Of a DNA stretch of 64,000 nt, positions 20,734 through 30,053 are shown piece after piece. Below the pieces are notes generated by a model, which was not told where the DNA came from, made no database searches, and saw only the letters and a program-made list of their open reading frames with translations. Position 1 is the first letter of the stretch. Every line of letters begins with the position of its first letter. Source of the stretch: Balneolaceae bacterium (GTDB taxonomy: Bacteria > Bacteroidota > Rhodothermia > Balneolales > Balneolaceae); contig JAGYJQ010000004.1 of the NCBI GenBank assembly GCA_018401935.1, positions 62,001-126,000 on the forward strand, given 5' to 3'. A program made the position numbers and the translations under genes.

Positions 20734-22548
20734 TTAACCGAAGCTAACCGCTTCTGTGTTGTTGCGGGTTAAGTAGTCTATGACTACGCGAGTGATAACG
20801 ATGGCACTAAAGAGTGAACAAGCAATACCCGCAAGCAGAGTAACAGCAAAACCTTTGATAGGTCCTACTCCAAAACTCATTAGGATTAAGGCCACAAAAC
20901 CTGTGGTTACGTTAGCATCAATGATGGCACTCATCGCATTGGCATAACCTGCCGAAATCGCCGCTTTCATGGTTTTACCACCTCGTTGTTCTTCACGAAT
21001 TCGATCAAATATTAGCACATTGGCATCGACCGCCATACCGATGGTTAATACGATACCGGCCATACCTGGTAAGGTTAAAGTCGCTTTGAATCCTGCCAGA
21101 ATACCGAGGATAAAAATGATATTTAGTAGAAGGGCTAAATCGGCAACTCCACCACCAGTCCGGTAATATACAATCATGAAGATTGCCACGATAGATAGCC
21201 CAAAAAGTACCGATCGAAAGCCTGCTTGAATGGAACTTTCACCTAAGCTGGCACCTACTGTTCTCTCCTCCATAATTCGGAGTGGAGCCGGTAGGGCGCC
21301 TGATAGTAAAATGTTTACTAAATCCTCTGCCTCTGCAACATTTTCTAGGCCAGTAATACTCGAGTTTCCACCGGTTATTTTGGTAGATACATTTGGATAG
21401 GAAACTACATATCCGTCAAGTACAATGGCTATAGGCTTGCCAATATTGGCTCCGGTTATCCGGCTCCACACTCTAGCTCCCTCGCTGTTCATCCCCATAG
21501 ATACTTCAGGAACATTGGTGGTTGGATCGAATTGTATAGAAGCTTCTTCAATAACTTCCCCGGTAAGTTCTGCATTATCCCGTACCCCGTACAGAGCAAA
21601 CTGTTCAACGCCCCCTTCAAAATTAAGGGATCTAGAGCCCCATAAAATTACGGTATTTCTAGGCATTAAACGTTGAATGTCTGAAGTACTAAGCAAATCC
21701 ATAATTGCTGCTGTATCCTCCGCCATGGCATAGCCAAAAACGTAGGGGCTTTGGGTTTGAATGAAAGACATTCGCTCCAAAAGAACATTGGAGGGACCAC
21801 TTAGGTTTAGGCTGTCAGAACTATCCGCTTCCACGTTGTAAAATTCGATGGCACGGTTTCTGAAATTAGAGAAATCTTGGGCATCTGCACCTGTTCGGAA
21901 TTCTAGACGCGCGGTACCTTTTAATAAATTTCGCACTCGTTCTTCGTCATCCACACCAGGTAACTCTACTATAATACGGCTCTGTCCCTGTTTTACAATG
22001 GATGGTTCAGTTACACCAAAGCGGTCGACCCGAGTTCGAATAATTTCAATAGCTCGGTTGAGTGCGGCATCCCGTTGTATTTTAAGAAAAGCTACAATCT
22101 CGTCATTGGTAGAACGGCGAGTGATGTCTTGAGATTCGCTTCGATAATACCGACTTAATCGAGCATCTGGGTCTCTTCTTTCAAACTCGAGCTGCATTTC
22201 ATCAATGAAATCAGTGTCGTTTTCCTCTGCTACTTCTTGAGCTAGCTGAACAACTTCGTCGAGATCGTTGTCGCGGTTACTCCCTGCTAGTTCTAGAATG
22301 AGCTGCGGAGTACCAACCTCAAGAGTAACATGCATCCCGCCCTGTAAGTCTAAGCCTAATGAAAGTATATTTTCTTTTAGGTTGGAAAGCTTTTCAGCGT
22401 TATCCATTTCATATTGAGTACGCTCTTCTTCTGTGAAGGTACTCATTTGTCGTTGTTCCAAGTTCCAAATAATGGTTGGATACAAATAGTATAGCGTAAG
22501 GGCTAAAAAAGCCGCGATTACACCTAGTTTAAATCCGTTTCCTTGCAT
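20734..22548 (-). CDS. secD: Protein translocase subunit SecD
   Basis: 604 residues. It has an N-terminal membrane helix (LGVIAAFLALTLYYLYP), a large periplasmic region starting LGLDLQGGMHVTLEV, and five further helices in the C-terminal third. The helix-4 motif DANVLIFDRIREE is conserved and participates in proton-driven movement. The periplasmic P1 domain contains a charged insertion (about residues 90-150) rich in Asp, Glu and Arg. Its start is 84 bp downstream of the unknown gene at 22633. Confidence 0.95.
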   Translation of the reverse strand: MQGNGFKLGVIAAFLALTLYYLYPTIIWNLEQRQMSTFTEEERTQYEMDNAEKLSNLKENILSLGLDLQGGMHVTLEVGTPQLILELAGSNRDNDLDEVVQLAQEVAEENDTDFIDEMQLEFERRDPDARLSRYYRSESQDITRRSTNDEIVAFLKIQRDAALNRAIEIIRTRVDRFGVTEPSIVKQGQSRIIVELPGVDDEERVRNLLKGTARLEFRTGADAQDFSNFRNRAIEFYNVEADSSDSLNLSGPSNVLLERMSFIQTQSPYVFGYAMAEDTAAIMDLLSTSDIQRLMPRNTVILWGSRSLNFEGGVEQFALYGVRDNAELTGEVIEEASIQFDPTTNVPEVSMGMNSEGARVWSRITGANIGKPIAIVLDGYVVSYPNVSTKITGGNSSITGLENVAEAEDLVNILLSGALPAPLRIMEERTVGASLGESSIQAGFRSVLFGLSIVAIFMIVYYRTGGGVADLALLLNIIFILGILAGFKATLTLPGMAGIVLTIGMAVDANVLIFDRIREEQRGGKTMKAAISAGYANAMSAIIDANVTTGFVALILMSFGVGPIKGFAVTLLAGIACSLFSAIVITRVVIDYLTRNNTEAVSFG

Positions 22549-22586
22549 GATAATAGTGTTTTATTGTTAGTAAAAAATGATGGGAG

Positions 22587-22605
22587 GGTTCGCTTTATTC
22601 GAACC
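22587..22605 (-). other. Small hairpin between the unknown exported gene and secD
   Basis: GGTTCG (22587-22592) and CGAACC (22600-22605) pair perfectly around a 7-nt loop. On the minus strand a T-run (ATTTTTTAC) follows about 10 nt later, so it is at best a weak terminator or attenuator ahead of secD. Confidence 0.35.
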
Positions 22606-22632
22606 TAAAAAGAAAAAGCTAAGTGATGGGAG

Positions 22633-23187
22633 CTAGGGAGCACCAATGGCTATTCCACTACTCATGGGCCCTTCTTCCGTGGTAGAAGGGTAGATTGGGC
22701 TTAGTAGGGTAGTGTAGGAAAGGTATTGGGTCTTATGGGTAACAGCTGCGACTACATGTGCAGGGCCCGTAAGCTTGGTTGATTTCGAATGCGCCTGATT
22801 ATTGAGTGCGTACACTCTTGGCTCCTTAAGTAAAGCCATGTGCTGATGCTGATCCATATGATCCAGCATGTTCCACTCTTCAAGAAGTTCTTGATCTAAA
22901 TTTTTTTGTTCTAGATAGGCTTTAACCGCACTCCTCCACTGATCAATATTCTCGCTTTCATTCCATAGTTTTTGGAGGTGAAGGCGTACCGTTTCAAGGC
23001 TTTCTGGATCCGAGAGCTCAGGATACTGATTTGCAGTCAGTGAGCGATCAAAGTGTTTGTTGAGCCATTGGGTAAACCGCTGGTTATCGAGTTCATTTTC
23101 GAGCAAGGGTATACTCTGAATTATGAACGCGCAAAGCAGGAAGCTAAAGCTGACTTTTTTAAGAATATGTGTGCGGAAAAAATTCAT
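22633..23187 (-). CDS. Unrecognised exported or membrane-anchored protein
   Basis: 184 residues, no family recognised. Residues 11-29 (KVSFSFLLCAFIIQSIPLL) form one hydrophobic helix after a basic N-terminus, so a signal peptide or anchor is likely. The middle (about residues 40-120) is helical and charged, with repeated Leu/Gln/Glu and a His/Met-rich patch MLDHMDQHQHMALL. The tail is small-residue-rich and ends GIAIGAP. It sits 24 bp downstream of uvrA and 84 bp upstream of secD on the same strand. The coding potential is supported by good codon flow and tight packing rather than by homology. Confidence 0.6.
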   Translation of the reverse strand: MNFFRTHILKKVSFSFLLCAFIIQSIPLLENELDNQRFTQWLNKHFDRSLTANQYPELSDPESLETVRLHLQKLWNESENIDQWRSAVKAYLEQKNLDQELLEEWNMLDHMDQHQHMALLKEPRVYALNNQAHSKSTKLTGPAHVVAAVTHKTQYLSYTTLLSPIYPSTTEEGPMSSGIAIGAP

Positions 23188-23211
23188 ATCTGAATCTTCA
23201 AGATAGTAAGC

Positions 23212-26055
23212 CTAGAGCTTTCCTACAACGGTAGATAGTCGTTCTAATTCTTGTTTCAAAAACTGCCCTGTGTGTGAATTCAGAACTTCAGAAATACTTT
23301 TAGGGCTTCCTTGTGCTACTATTTGACCACCGGCCTTACCTCCTTCTGGTCCTAAGTCTATTACCCAGTCGGCGGCCTTAATCACATCTAAGTTGTGCTC
23401 GATGACCATGACGGTGTTTCCTTTATCCACTAGCTGCTGTATTACGGTCACCAACAGTCGTACATCTTGAAAGTGTAAGCCCGTAGTGGGTTCATCCATG
23501 ACATAAAGCGTATTACCCGTTCCTATTTTCGAGAGTTCTCGGGCTAGTTTTATCCGCTGTGCTTCTCCGCCGGAAAGGGTGGTACTGGATTGACCAAGAG
23601 TAAGGTACCCCAACCCAACGGATGTGAGCGTTTGGAGTATCCTCGAGATAGCCGGTTGTGAGCTGAAAAATTCAACTCCTTCCGATATAGGCATTTCTAA
23701 AACTTCAGAAATATTTTTTTTCCGGAAATAAATTTCCAGTGTTTCTCGGTTATACCGGCGTCCTTGACAGGTTTCGCAGGATACGTACACATCAGGCAGA
23801 AAATTCATTTCTATTTTACGTACACCATCACCCTTACAGGTCTCGCAACGCCCCCCTTTTACATTGAATGAAAACCGGCCTTGATCATAGCCGCGTATCT
23901 TAGATTCGGGCAATTCCGCAAAGAGTCTTCTAACATGATCAAACACCTTGGTGTAGGTCCCAGGATTGGAACGAGGCGTTCTACCTATAGGACTTTGGTC
24001 AATAGATATGATTTTGTCCACGTTATCCAGCCCTTGAACCTCATCGTAGGGTAAAGGAACCGCTTTCGATTTATAAAAATGGTTCGACAGAATAGGAACT
24101 AATGTCTGGTTGATGAGTGAGCTTTTTCCGGAACCACTCACCCCTGTTACGGCAATAAAGGTACCTAAGGGAAACTCCAAATCTACCGACCGAAGATTAT
24201 GCCCTCGAGCATTAGTAATACGGATTTTTTTTGAATTCCCTTTTCTGGGGGCTTCTGCAACCGTTACTTGTTCTTGGTCTCGTAAAAAACGGGCGGTCAT
24301 CGATTCTGGGTCCAATTCATCTGGTTTACCCTGGGTTACAATATGCCCTCCATATGCGCCTGCACCAGGACCCATATCAATTACATAGTCAGCTTTCTCG
24401 ATGGTATCGCGGTCATGCTCTACCACGATAACGCTATTTCCAAGGTCACGGAGGGTTTCAAGAGATTGAATAAGTTTCTTATTATCTCGTTGATGGAGGC
24501 CAATACTGGGTTCATCGAGTATGTAGAGAACTCCAACGAGCTGCGTTCCAATTTGGGTAGCTAGTCGAATTCGTTGAGCCTCGCCTCCACTCAGCGTTTG
24601 TGCCTCTCGATTAAGACTTAGGTAATTGAGACCTACATTCAACAAAAAATCGAGTCTATCTCTGATTTCTTTGAGAATTTGATGCCCTATTTGTTGTTGC
24701 CGATCGCTTAGGTGTATATTATATAAGGTATCCCTGAGTTCCTGGATGTCCATTTGTACTAAATCCTGAACACCAAAGGTATCCAGCTTGTAGGAAAGTG
24801 CTTCTTTGTTTAATCGCCCGCCACCGCAGTCTGGGCAGCTAACTTTAGACATAAACGCCTTTGCTTTCTCACGTTGCTTAGGGGATTTAGATTGTTCGTA
24901 TTGTTCAATTATCGTATCACGAAGCCCTTTGTAGCTGTGTTGATAAGTGACCTTATCGGAGCGAAATTCGTAGGTAACCGCATATTTTTGGGTACCACTT
25001 CCCGTCATAATCGTACGAATGAGTTCATTTGAGTACTCAGCAATGGGGGAGTTAAAATCCTCTCCAAAGTGAGCCAAAACGGCTTCCAACTGTTTAAAGG
25101 CAAAGATATCTCTTGGCTTTCCAAGAAAGCGAATACCTCCATCCTCCACACTTTGTTGTGGATTAGGTACCAAGAGTTCCCAACTAACATCGTAGGCATG
25201 ACCTAAACCATCACAAGTGGGACATGCCCCGAAAGGAGAGTTAAAGGAAAATAAATTAGGTGCTGGGTCTTCATAAGCAACACCCGCTTCTGGATCGAAT
25301 AATTTTTGCGAAAATAAGCGGTCTTCCCAGCCATCTTTTGATTTAATTGCCAAAACAACGGTTCCATCGGCCATTTCAAGAGCGGTTCTTACACTGTCAG
25401 CGATCCGTTTTTCACTCTTGGAGCTAACCACAAAACGGTCAACAACAATTTCTATGGTATGGGTTTTGTACCGGTCTAGCATGAGTCCAGTTTCCAACTC
25501 AATAATTTCCCCATCTACCCGAGCTTGTAAATAGCCCTGTTTGACCATTTGCTCGAAGAGCTCTCGATAATGTCCTTTTCGTCCTCTAATTACCGGTGCT
25601 AGGCAGTAGGCCTTAGTACCTTCTTCAAGGCCAAGAATGGAAGATACCACTTGGTCTGCCGTTTGTTTTTCCATTTTTATTCCCGTTGCATAGGAGTAGG
25701 GAATTGCGACCCTAGCATATAACAAGCGAAGAAAGTCATAGATTTCGGTCACCGTACCCACGGTAGAACGAGGATTTCGATTGGTTGTTTTTTGATCGAT
25801 AGAAATTACAGGGGATAGGCCATCGATAAAGTCCACTGCAGGGCGTTCCATCATGCCTAAGAACTGACGTGCATAGGCCGATAAAGATTCTAAAAAACGG
25901 CGTTGGCCTTCGGCGTAAATGGTATCGAAGGCTAAGGAAGATTTGCCAGAGCCAGATAAACCGGTGATTACCACGAGTGCATCTCTAGGGATGGTTACAT
26001 CAATGTTTTTGAGATTGTGTTCGCGAGCTCCACGAATAACAATAGACTCTTGCAT
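23212..26055 (-). CDS. uvrA: Excinuclease ABC subunit A
   Basis: 947 residues from the ATG at 26055 (start [19 protein letters not shown]). The open frame extends 20 codons upstream, but family alignment favours this start. UvrA is the damage-sensing ABC ATPase of nucleotide excision repair. Two Walker A motifs ([28 protein letters not shown]), two ABC signatures ([12 protein letters not shown] and [12 protein letters not shown]), and zinc-finger cysteines ([30 protein letters not shown]) are all intact. It is divergent from the DAHP synthase gene. Confidence 0.97.
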   Translation of the reverse strand: MQESIVIRGAREHNLKNIDVTIPRDALVVITGLSGSGKSSLAFDTIYAEGQRRFLESLSAYARQFLGMMERPAVDFIDGLSPVISIDQKTTNRNPRSTVGTVTEIYDFLRLLYARVAIPYSYATGIKMEKQTADQVVSSILGLEEGTKAYCLAPVIRGRKGHYRELFEQMVKQGYLQARVDGEIIELETGLMLDRYKTHTIEIVVDRFVVSSKSEKRIADSVRTALEMADGTVVLAIKSKDGWEDRLFSQKLFDPEAGVAYEDPAPNLFSFNSPFGACPTCDGLGHAYDVSWELLVPNPQQSVEDGGIRFLGKPRDIFAFKQLEAVLAHFGEDFNSPIAEYSNELIRTIMTGSGTQKYAVTYEFRSDKVTYQHSYKGLRDTIIEQYEQSKSPKQREKAKAFMSKVSCPDCGGGRLNKEALSYKLDTFGVQDLVQMDIQELRDTLYNIHLSDRQQQIGHQILKEIRDRLDFLLNVGLNYLSLNREAQTLSGGEAQRIRLATQIGTQLVGVLYILDEPSIGLHQRDNKKLIQSLETLRDLGNSVIVVEHDRDTIEKADYVIDMGPGAGAYGGHIVTQGKPDELDPESMTARFLRDQEQVTVAEAPRKGNSKKIRITNARGHNLRSVDLEFPLGTFIAVTGVSGSGKSSLINQTLVPILSNHFYKSKAVPLPYDEVQGLDNVDKIISIDQSPIGRTPRSNPGTYTKVFDHVRRLFAELPESKIRGYDQGRFSFNVKGGRCETCKGDGVRKIEMNFLPDVYVSCETCQGRRYNRETLEIYFRKKNISEVLEMPISEGVEFFSSQPAISRILQTLTSVGLGYLTLGQSSTTLSGGEAQRIKLARELSKIGTGNTLYVMDEPTTGLHFQDVRLLVTVIQQLVDKGNTVMVIEHNLDVIKAADWVIDLGPEGGKAGGQIVAQGSPKSISEVLNSHTGQFLKQELERLSTVVGKL

Positions 26056-26222
26056 ACAACTTCCTTGATAGGGTTTGGCCGGCCAAATAAAACAAAAGGC
26101 TAAATTACCAAACATCTAAAGCAAATTCTTCTATTTGGACTCCTTTTTTTACGTAGCTTTCCAAAAAATACTGTATGTTAATTGCCCTCATAATCTTATC
26201 GAAATTGTAAACCTGAGTTATT

Positions 26223-27578
26223 ATGTCTTTACGTACCGCTGAATGGAGTCCAACTAGTTGGAGAGAATTTCCAATTCAACAACTTCCTGATTATCCTGAT
26301 AAGGAAGAACTTGAACGCTCTTACGCTGAGTTACAAACCTTACCTCCATTAGTTACTTCTTGGGAGATCGAATCCTTAAAGGATAAACTCGCCGCAGTAA
26401 GCGCAGGAAAAGCTTTTTTATTTCAGGCAGGTGATTGTGCCGAAAGTTTTGATTTAACCCGTTCATCTAAGATTGTCAATTTGGTAAAGGTACTTTTACA
26501 GACCAGTTTTATCATGATACATGAAATGGGGGTGCCCGTAATTAGGGTTGGAAGAATGGCTGGACAATATGCAAAGCCTCGTTCCTCTGCTTTTGAAATC
26601 GTGGATGGGGTTGAAATGCACAATTATCGTGGAGATCTAATTAATGGTTTTGAAAAAGACCAAGCTAAGCGAGTGCCTGATCCGAAACGTTTGTTGGAAG
26701 GGTACCATAAGGCGGGATTGACCTTGAATTTTATTCGCGCACTGGGTGATGAAGGCTTTGCTGATTTACATTATCCCGAACAATGGGAGCTAGATTTCAT
26801 GCAGAATAACCCCTATCACCAAGAATATGAGTCTATGGTGAGATCTATTACCCAGGCGGTAAAATTTATGGATGCGGTCTCCGAGCGTAGATTACAACAA
26901 TCGCAAAAGGTGGATTTTTATACTTCACACGAAGCGCTTAATCTGTTTTATGATTCCGCTCAAACCAGAAAAGTGCCAAGAAAAGAGGGTTATTTTAATT
27001 TAAGTGCCCATATGGTATGGTTAGGAAACAGAACCCGTGATTTAGATGAAGCTCACGTAGAATATTTACGCGGAATAGAAAACCCAATCGGAATAAAAAT
27101 AGGCCCGCCTTATACCCTTGATGCTACGTTAAAACTAATAGAGAAATTGAACCCCTCTCATGAGGCCGGAAAAATCGTACTTATAACCCGGTTTGGTAAA
27201 GATCAGGTTCAAGAAGGCCTACCAGGACTTATCCAAGCAGTACGTAGAGAGGGATTTCCTGTGGTTTGGAGTTCGGATCCAATGCATGGCAACACTTTTT
27301 CATCTACAAATGACTATAAAACACGCAATTTTGATCATATAATGGAAGAGTTAACTCATGCTTTTGCCATTCATAGATCGGAGGGTAGTTATTTAGGAAG
27401 TGTCCACTTGGAACTGACTGGGGATGATGTTACCGAATGCGTAGGGGGTGCAAAAGGGTTGGATGAAAATGGACTAAATGTGAATTACGAAACTTTTTGT
27501 GATCCGCGACTGAATTATGAGCAATCCTTAGAATTAGCTTTCCTCATATCTAAGGAATGGAAGAAAAGCTACGGTTAG
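26223..27578 (+). CDS. 3-deoxy-7-phosphoheptulonate synthase, class II
   Basis: 451 residues. It condenses phosphoenolpyruvate and erythrose 4-phosphate, the first step of the shikimate pathway. This is the plant/Mycobacterium-type (class II) enzyme: LFQAGDCAESF near the N-terminus supplies the metal-binding Cys, followed by VGRMAGQYAKPRSS, IGIKIGPPYT, VWSSDPMHGNT and LELTGDDVTECVGG. There is no extra regulatory domain. It stands alone: uvrA diverges upstream with a 167-bp gap and Hsp20 follows after 221 bp. Confidence 0.96.
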   Translation: MSLRTAEWSPTSWREFPIQQLPDYPDKEELERSYAELQTLPPLVTSWEIESLKDKLAAVSAGKAFLFQAGDCAESFDLTRSSKIVNLVKVLLQTSFIMIHEMGVPVIRVGRMAGQYAKPRSSAFEIVDGVEMHNYRGDLINGFEKDQAKRVPDPKRLLEGYHKAGLTLNFIRALGDEGFADLHYPEQWELDFMQNNPYHQEYESMVRSITQAVKFMDAVSERRLQQSQKVDFYTSHEALNLFYDSAQTRKVPRKEGYFNLSAHMVWLGNRTRDLDEAHVEYLRGIENPIGIKIGPPYTLDATLKLIEKLNPSHEAGKIVLITRFGKDQVQEGLPGLIQAVRREGFPVVWSSDPMHGNTFSSTNDYKTRNFDHIMEELTHAFAIHRSEGSYLGSVHLELTGDDVTECVGGAKGLDENGLNVNYETFCDPRLNYEQSLELAFLISKEWKKSYG

Positions 27579-27638
27579 TGACAGTTTTTCTTGGTAGATG
27601 ACGTACTTTCAGATGGCATCTGCCTCTTTTACGTAGTC

Positions 27639-27710
27639 TACTGACAATCTATTCTATTGCGCTGAAATCCCGTCATACCCTACCTAGGATACAAAAGAGG
27701 GCTGTCAGTA
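27639..27710. repeat. Inverted repeat upstream of hsp20
   Basis: TACTGACA (27639-27646) and TGTCAGTA (27703-27710) are exact reverse complements, 56 bp apart. A third related element, TTAGTGACAG at 27575-27584, overlaps the stop of the DAHP synthase gene. The 221-bp gap holds the hsp20 promoter, but no CIRCE element or sigma-32 box was seen. Function unknown. Confidence 0.4.
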
Positions 27711-27799
27711 ATAGATGTGGGGCTTGCCTAATGGCATACCTTTTGTGTTTATCTGTTCAAACGAAACGTAAAACGATAAACAATATTGAGGTACCAATT

Positions 27800-28228
27800 A
27801 TGGCACTAGTACGATATACCCGACCTAATTACCGACATCTATCAAAGAGCTTTAACGAGCTAATGGATGAATTTTTTGAGCCAATGAATGCTCGAACTCC
27901 GAATAGCTTTACCCCTAAGGTAGACATTCATGAAAACGAGCAGGAATTTGAGTTCCTTCTAGAGCTACCTGGAGTGCGCAAAGAAGACATGCAGATAGAG
28001 GTAGATCAGGATGTACTTTATGTTTCTGGCGAGCGTAAAGCGGCGAAAGAAACAAAAGAAACCAACGTGCACAGAATGGAACAATTTTATGGTTCCTTTC
28101 ATCGAAGTTTTCACCTCCCTCAAGGGCTAGACAAGGAAACCATTGCTGCCCAATATCAGGATGGTATACTTCGATTGACGATTAAAAAACTCGAAAAAGC
28201 GATAAAAAAGCAGATAGTAATTCAGTAG
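27800..28228 (+). CDS. Small heat shock protein, Hsp20/alpha-crystallin family
   Basis: 142 residues from the ATG at 27800, which is preceded by a clear ribosome binding site GAGGT at 27788-27792. The longer open frame from 27731 is not supported. The alpha-crystallin domain runs from about residue 40 (FTPKVDIHENEQEFEFLLEL) through LPGVRKEDMQIEVD and VLYVSGER to the conserved A-x-x-x-x-G-x-L motif AAQYQDGILRL near the C-terminus. It holds unfolded proteins in a refoldable state, without ATP. HtrA and ClpB genes follow. Confidence 0.95.
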   Translation: MALVRYTRPNYRHLSKSFNELMDEFFEPMNARTPNSFTPKVDIHENEQEFEFLLELPGVRKEDMQIEVDQDVLYVSGERKAAKETKETNVHRMEQFYGSFHRSFHLPQGLDKETIAAQYQDGILRLTIKKLEKAIKKQIVIQ

Positions 28229-28368
28229 TAAAGATCCAATACTCATTTTAAATGGAGTTTGGATGATTCGATCTTGGGCGGCCACTATGTATTCCCACAA
28301 ATACATACGACAGGGCGCCCTTGCTTCGTTATGAGAACAAATTTTTAAAACCATTAAAAATACATCTT

Positions 28369-29907
28369 ATGAAGCTTATGAAGCGTACATCAACCACCAC
28401 TTTTGCGTTACTTGTATCCTTATTCATTCCAATTGCACTATTCTTTCTCGCAGCTGACCGGGGAGCTAACACCGAAACGGCCTCGAGCAAAACTCACGAG
28501 GTAGGAGTAATGGATTCCTTAGAGTCTTCAGAGGATCGCTACGATTCACTGCCTAGTTCTGAGATGCTTGATAAACCTGTAATGCGGCTTAAGGATTTCA
28601 ACGATGCCATTGTAGAGATTGCTGAAAATTCGAACCCATCGGTGGTAACTATTACCACTCAAAGAACACGTGAAGTGCGTGTAATGGATCCATTTTCGAT
28701 GTTTTTTGGTAATCCAAACACCCGTGAAAATACGCGTGAGTATGTACAAAGGGGCTTGGGTTCAGGAGTGGTAGTCTCCGATGAAGGTTATATCCTAACC
28801 AATAATCATGTAATTGAGAATACCGATCAAATAATGGTTCGATTATATGACGGACAAGAGCTAGAGGCTACATTAGTTGGAACGGATCCCATGACTGATA
28901 TCGCTGTGTTACAAATTCAGGAAGGGGCGGCTCCAGCTTTACCTTTGGGTAATAGTGATGAAGCTAAGGTAGGCTCCTTTGTGTTGGCTATTGGTAGTCC
29001 ACTTAGTGAAAATCTTGCACATACGGTATCTTTTGGTATCGTAAGTGCTCGCGGGCGTTCCTTAAATCTAACGGCGTACGGGGACTACATTCAAACCGAT
29101 GCGGCGATCAATCCTGGTAATTCAGGTGGAGCCCTGGTAGATTTGAACGGCACCTTGGTAGGAATAAATTCCGCCATCGCCTCACGCTCGGGTGGAAATG
29201 ATGGGATTGGTTTTGCCATCCCTGTTAAATTAGCTAAACGTATTATGGACGACCTCATTGAAGATGGTTCTGTGAGCAGGGGCTACTTAGGCATGTATAC
29301 TGCGGGAGAACTAGATCCTACCATGGCCGACGCCCTGGGTTTAGAGGTGTCAAAAGGTGTTATTGTAGGCCGTGTTGAGGCCAAAGGTCCTGCCGATAAA
29401 GGAGGGCTAAAGGAAGAGGATATTATTGTTGGCCTAAATGGGGAGTCTGTTGAAAGTTGGGATTCATTTCGAACAGATATTGCGAGTCTAAAACCTGGTG
29501 AGAAAATTCAAGTGCAGGTAGTAAGGGATGGCAAACCAGTTAAATTAACTATTACTATTGGAGAGCGTCCAGGTGAGGAGACACTTGCTTCGAACTCCGC
29601 GACCACCAAAAATATGGTTGAAGATTTAGGGTTTAGTGTTCGAACTTTGACAGAGACCTTGCGATCGGAGCTTCGGTTAAGTGACGAGCTTAAAGGGGTA
29701 CTGGTACAGGGTCTCAATGAATCAAGTGAAGCCTACCAAAGAGGCCTCAGAAATGGGGATATTATCTCAGCGGTTAAGCGAAAATCCGTAGACAATGCTG
29801 AGGAATTCTACACAGAGGTAAATCGTAGCCTTGAAGCAGGCGATAAGGCGCTATTACTGACGGTAGAGCGAGATAATCTAAAACAATTCATTGCATTTAG
29901 GATGTAA
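28369..29907 (+). CDS. htrA: Periplasmic serine protease, HtrA/Do family
   Basis: 512 residues from the ATG at 28369 (a second ATG follows at 28378). The N-terminus is basic, then hydrophobic (TFALLVSLFIPIALFFL), a signal peptide or anchor directing it to the periplasm. The trypsin-like domain has His147 (NNHVIEN), Asp177 (MTDIAVLQI) and Ser252 (NPGNSGGAL). Two PDZ domains follow, the first at about residues 295-385 (SRGYLGMYT onward), the second at about 410-500. It degrades misfolded envelope proteins. A hairpin terminator follows before clpB. Confidence 0.95.
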   Translation: MKLMKRTSTTTFALLVSLFIPIALFFLAADRGANTETASSKTHEVGVMDSLESSEDRYDSLPSSEMLDKPVMRLKDFNDAIVEIAENSNPSVVTITTQRTREVRVMDPFSMFFGNPNTRENTREYVQRGLGSGVVVSDEGYILTNNHVIENTDQIMVRLYDGQELEATLVGTDPMTDIAVLQIQEGAAPALPLGNSDEAKVGSFVLAIGSPLSENLAHTVSFGIVSARGRSLNLTAYGDYIQTDAAINPGNSGGALVDLNGTLVGINSAIASRSGGNDGIGFAIPVKLAKRIMDDLIEDGSVSRGYLGMYTAGELDPTMADALGLEVSKGVIVGRVEAKGPADKGGLKEEDIIVGLNGESVESWDSFRTDIASLKPGEKIQVQVVRDGKPVKLTITIGERPGEETLASNSATTKNMVEDLGFSVRTLTETLRSELRLSDELKGVLVQGLNESSEAYQRGLRNGDIISAVKRKSVDNAEEFYTEVNRSLEAGDKALLLTVERDNLKQFIAFRM

Positions 29908-29990
29908 TATACCTTGAGAAATAAAACCTGCAAATAAGGCAGACTTTCCTTAGATAGCGCCATTAGTGGCACGGTTTTGGTAGTTTAAAG

Positions 29991-30032
29991 AGCGAGGGTT
30001 GTCGTTGAAAGACGTTCAATACCTCGCTTTTT
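29991..30032 (+). terminator. Terminator-like hairpin between htrA and clpB
   Basis: AGCGAGG (29991-29997) pairs with CCTCGCT (30022-30028) around a 24-nt loop that can pair partly within itself, followed by five T. It lies 84 bp after the htrA stop and ends about 20 bp before the clpB start, so it probably ends htrA transcription or regulates clpB. Confidence 0.65.
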
Positions 30033-30042
30033 GATTTAAAAA

Positions 30043-30048
30043 AAGGAG
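30043..30048 (+). promoter_or_regulatory. Strong ribosome binding site of clpB
   Basis: AAGGAG lies 5 nt before the clpB ATG at 30054. It is the best Shine-Dalgarno sequence in a window where most genes have none, consistent with high expression on stress. Confidence 0.75.
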
Positions 30049-30053
30049 AGACC

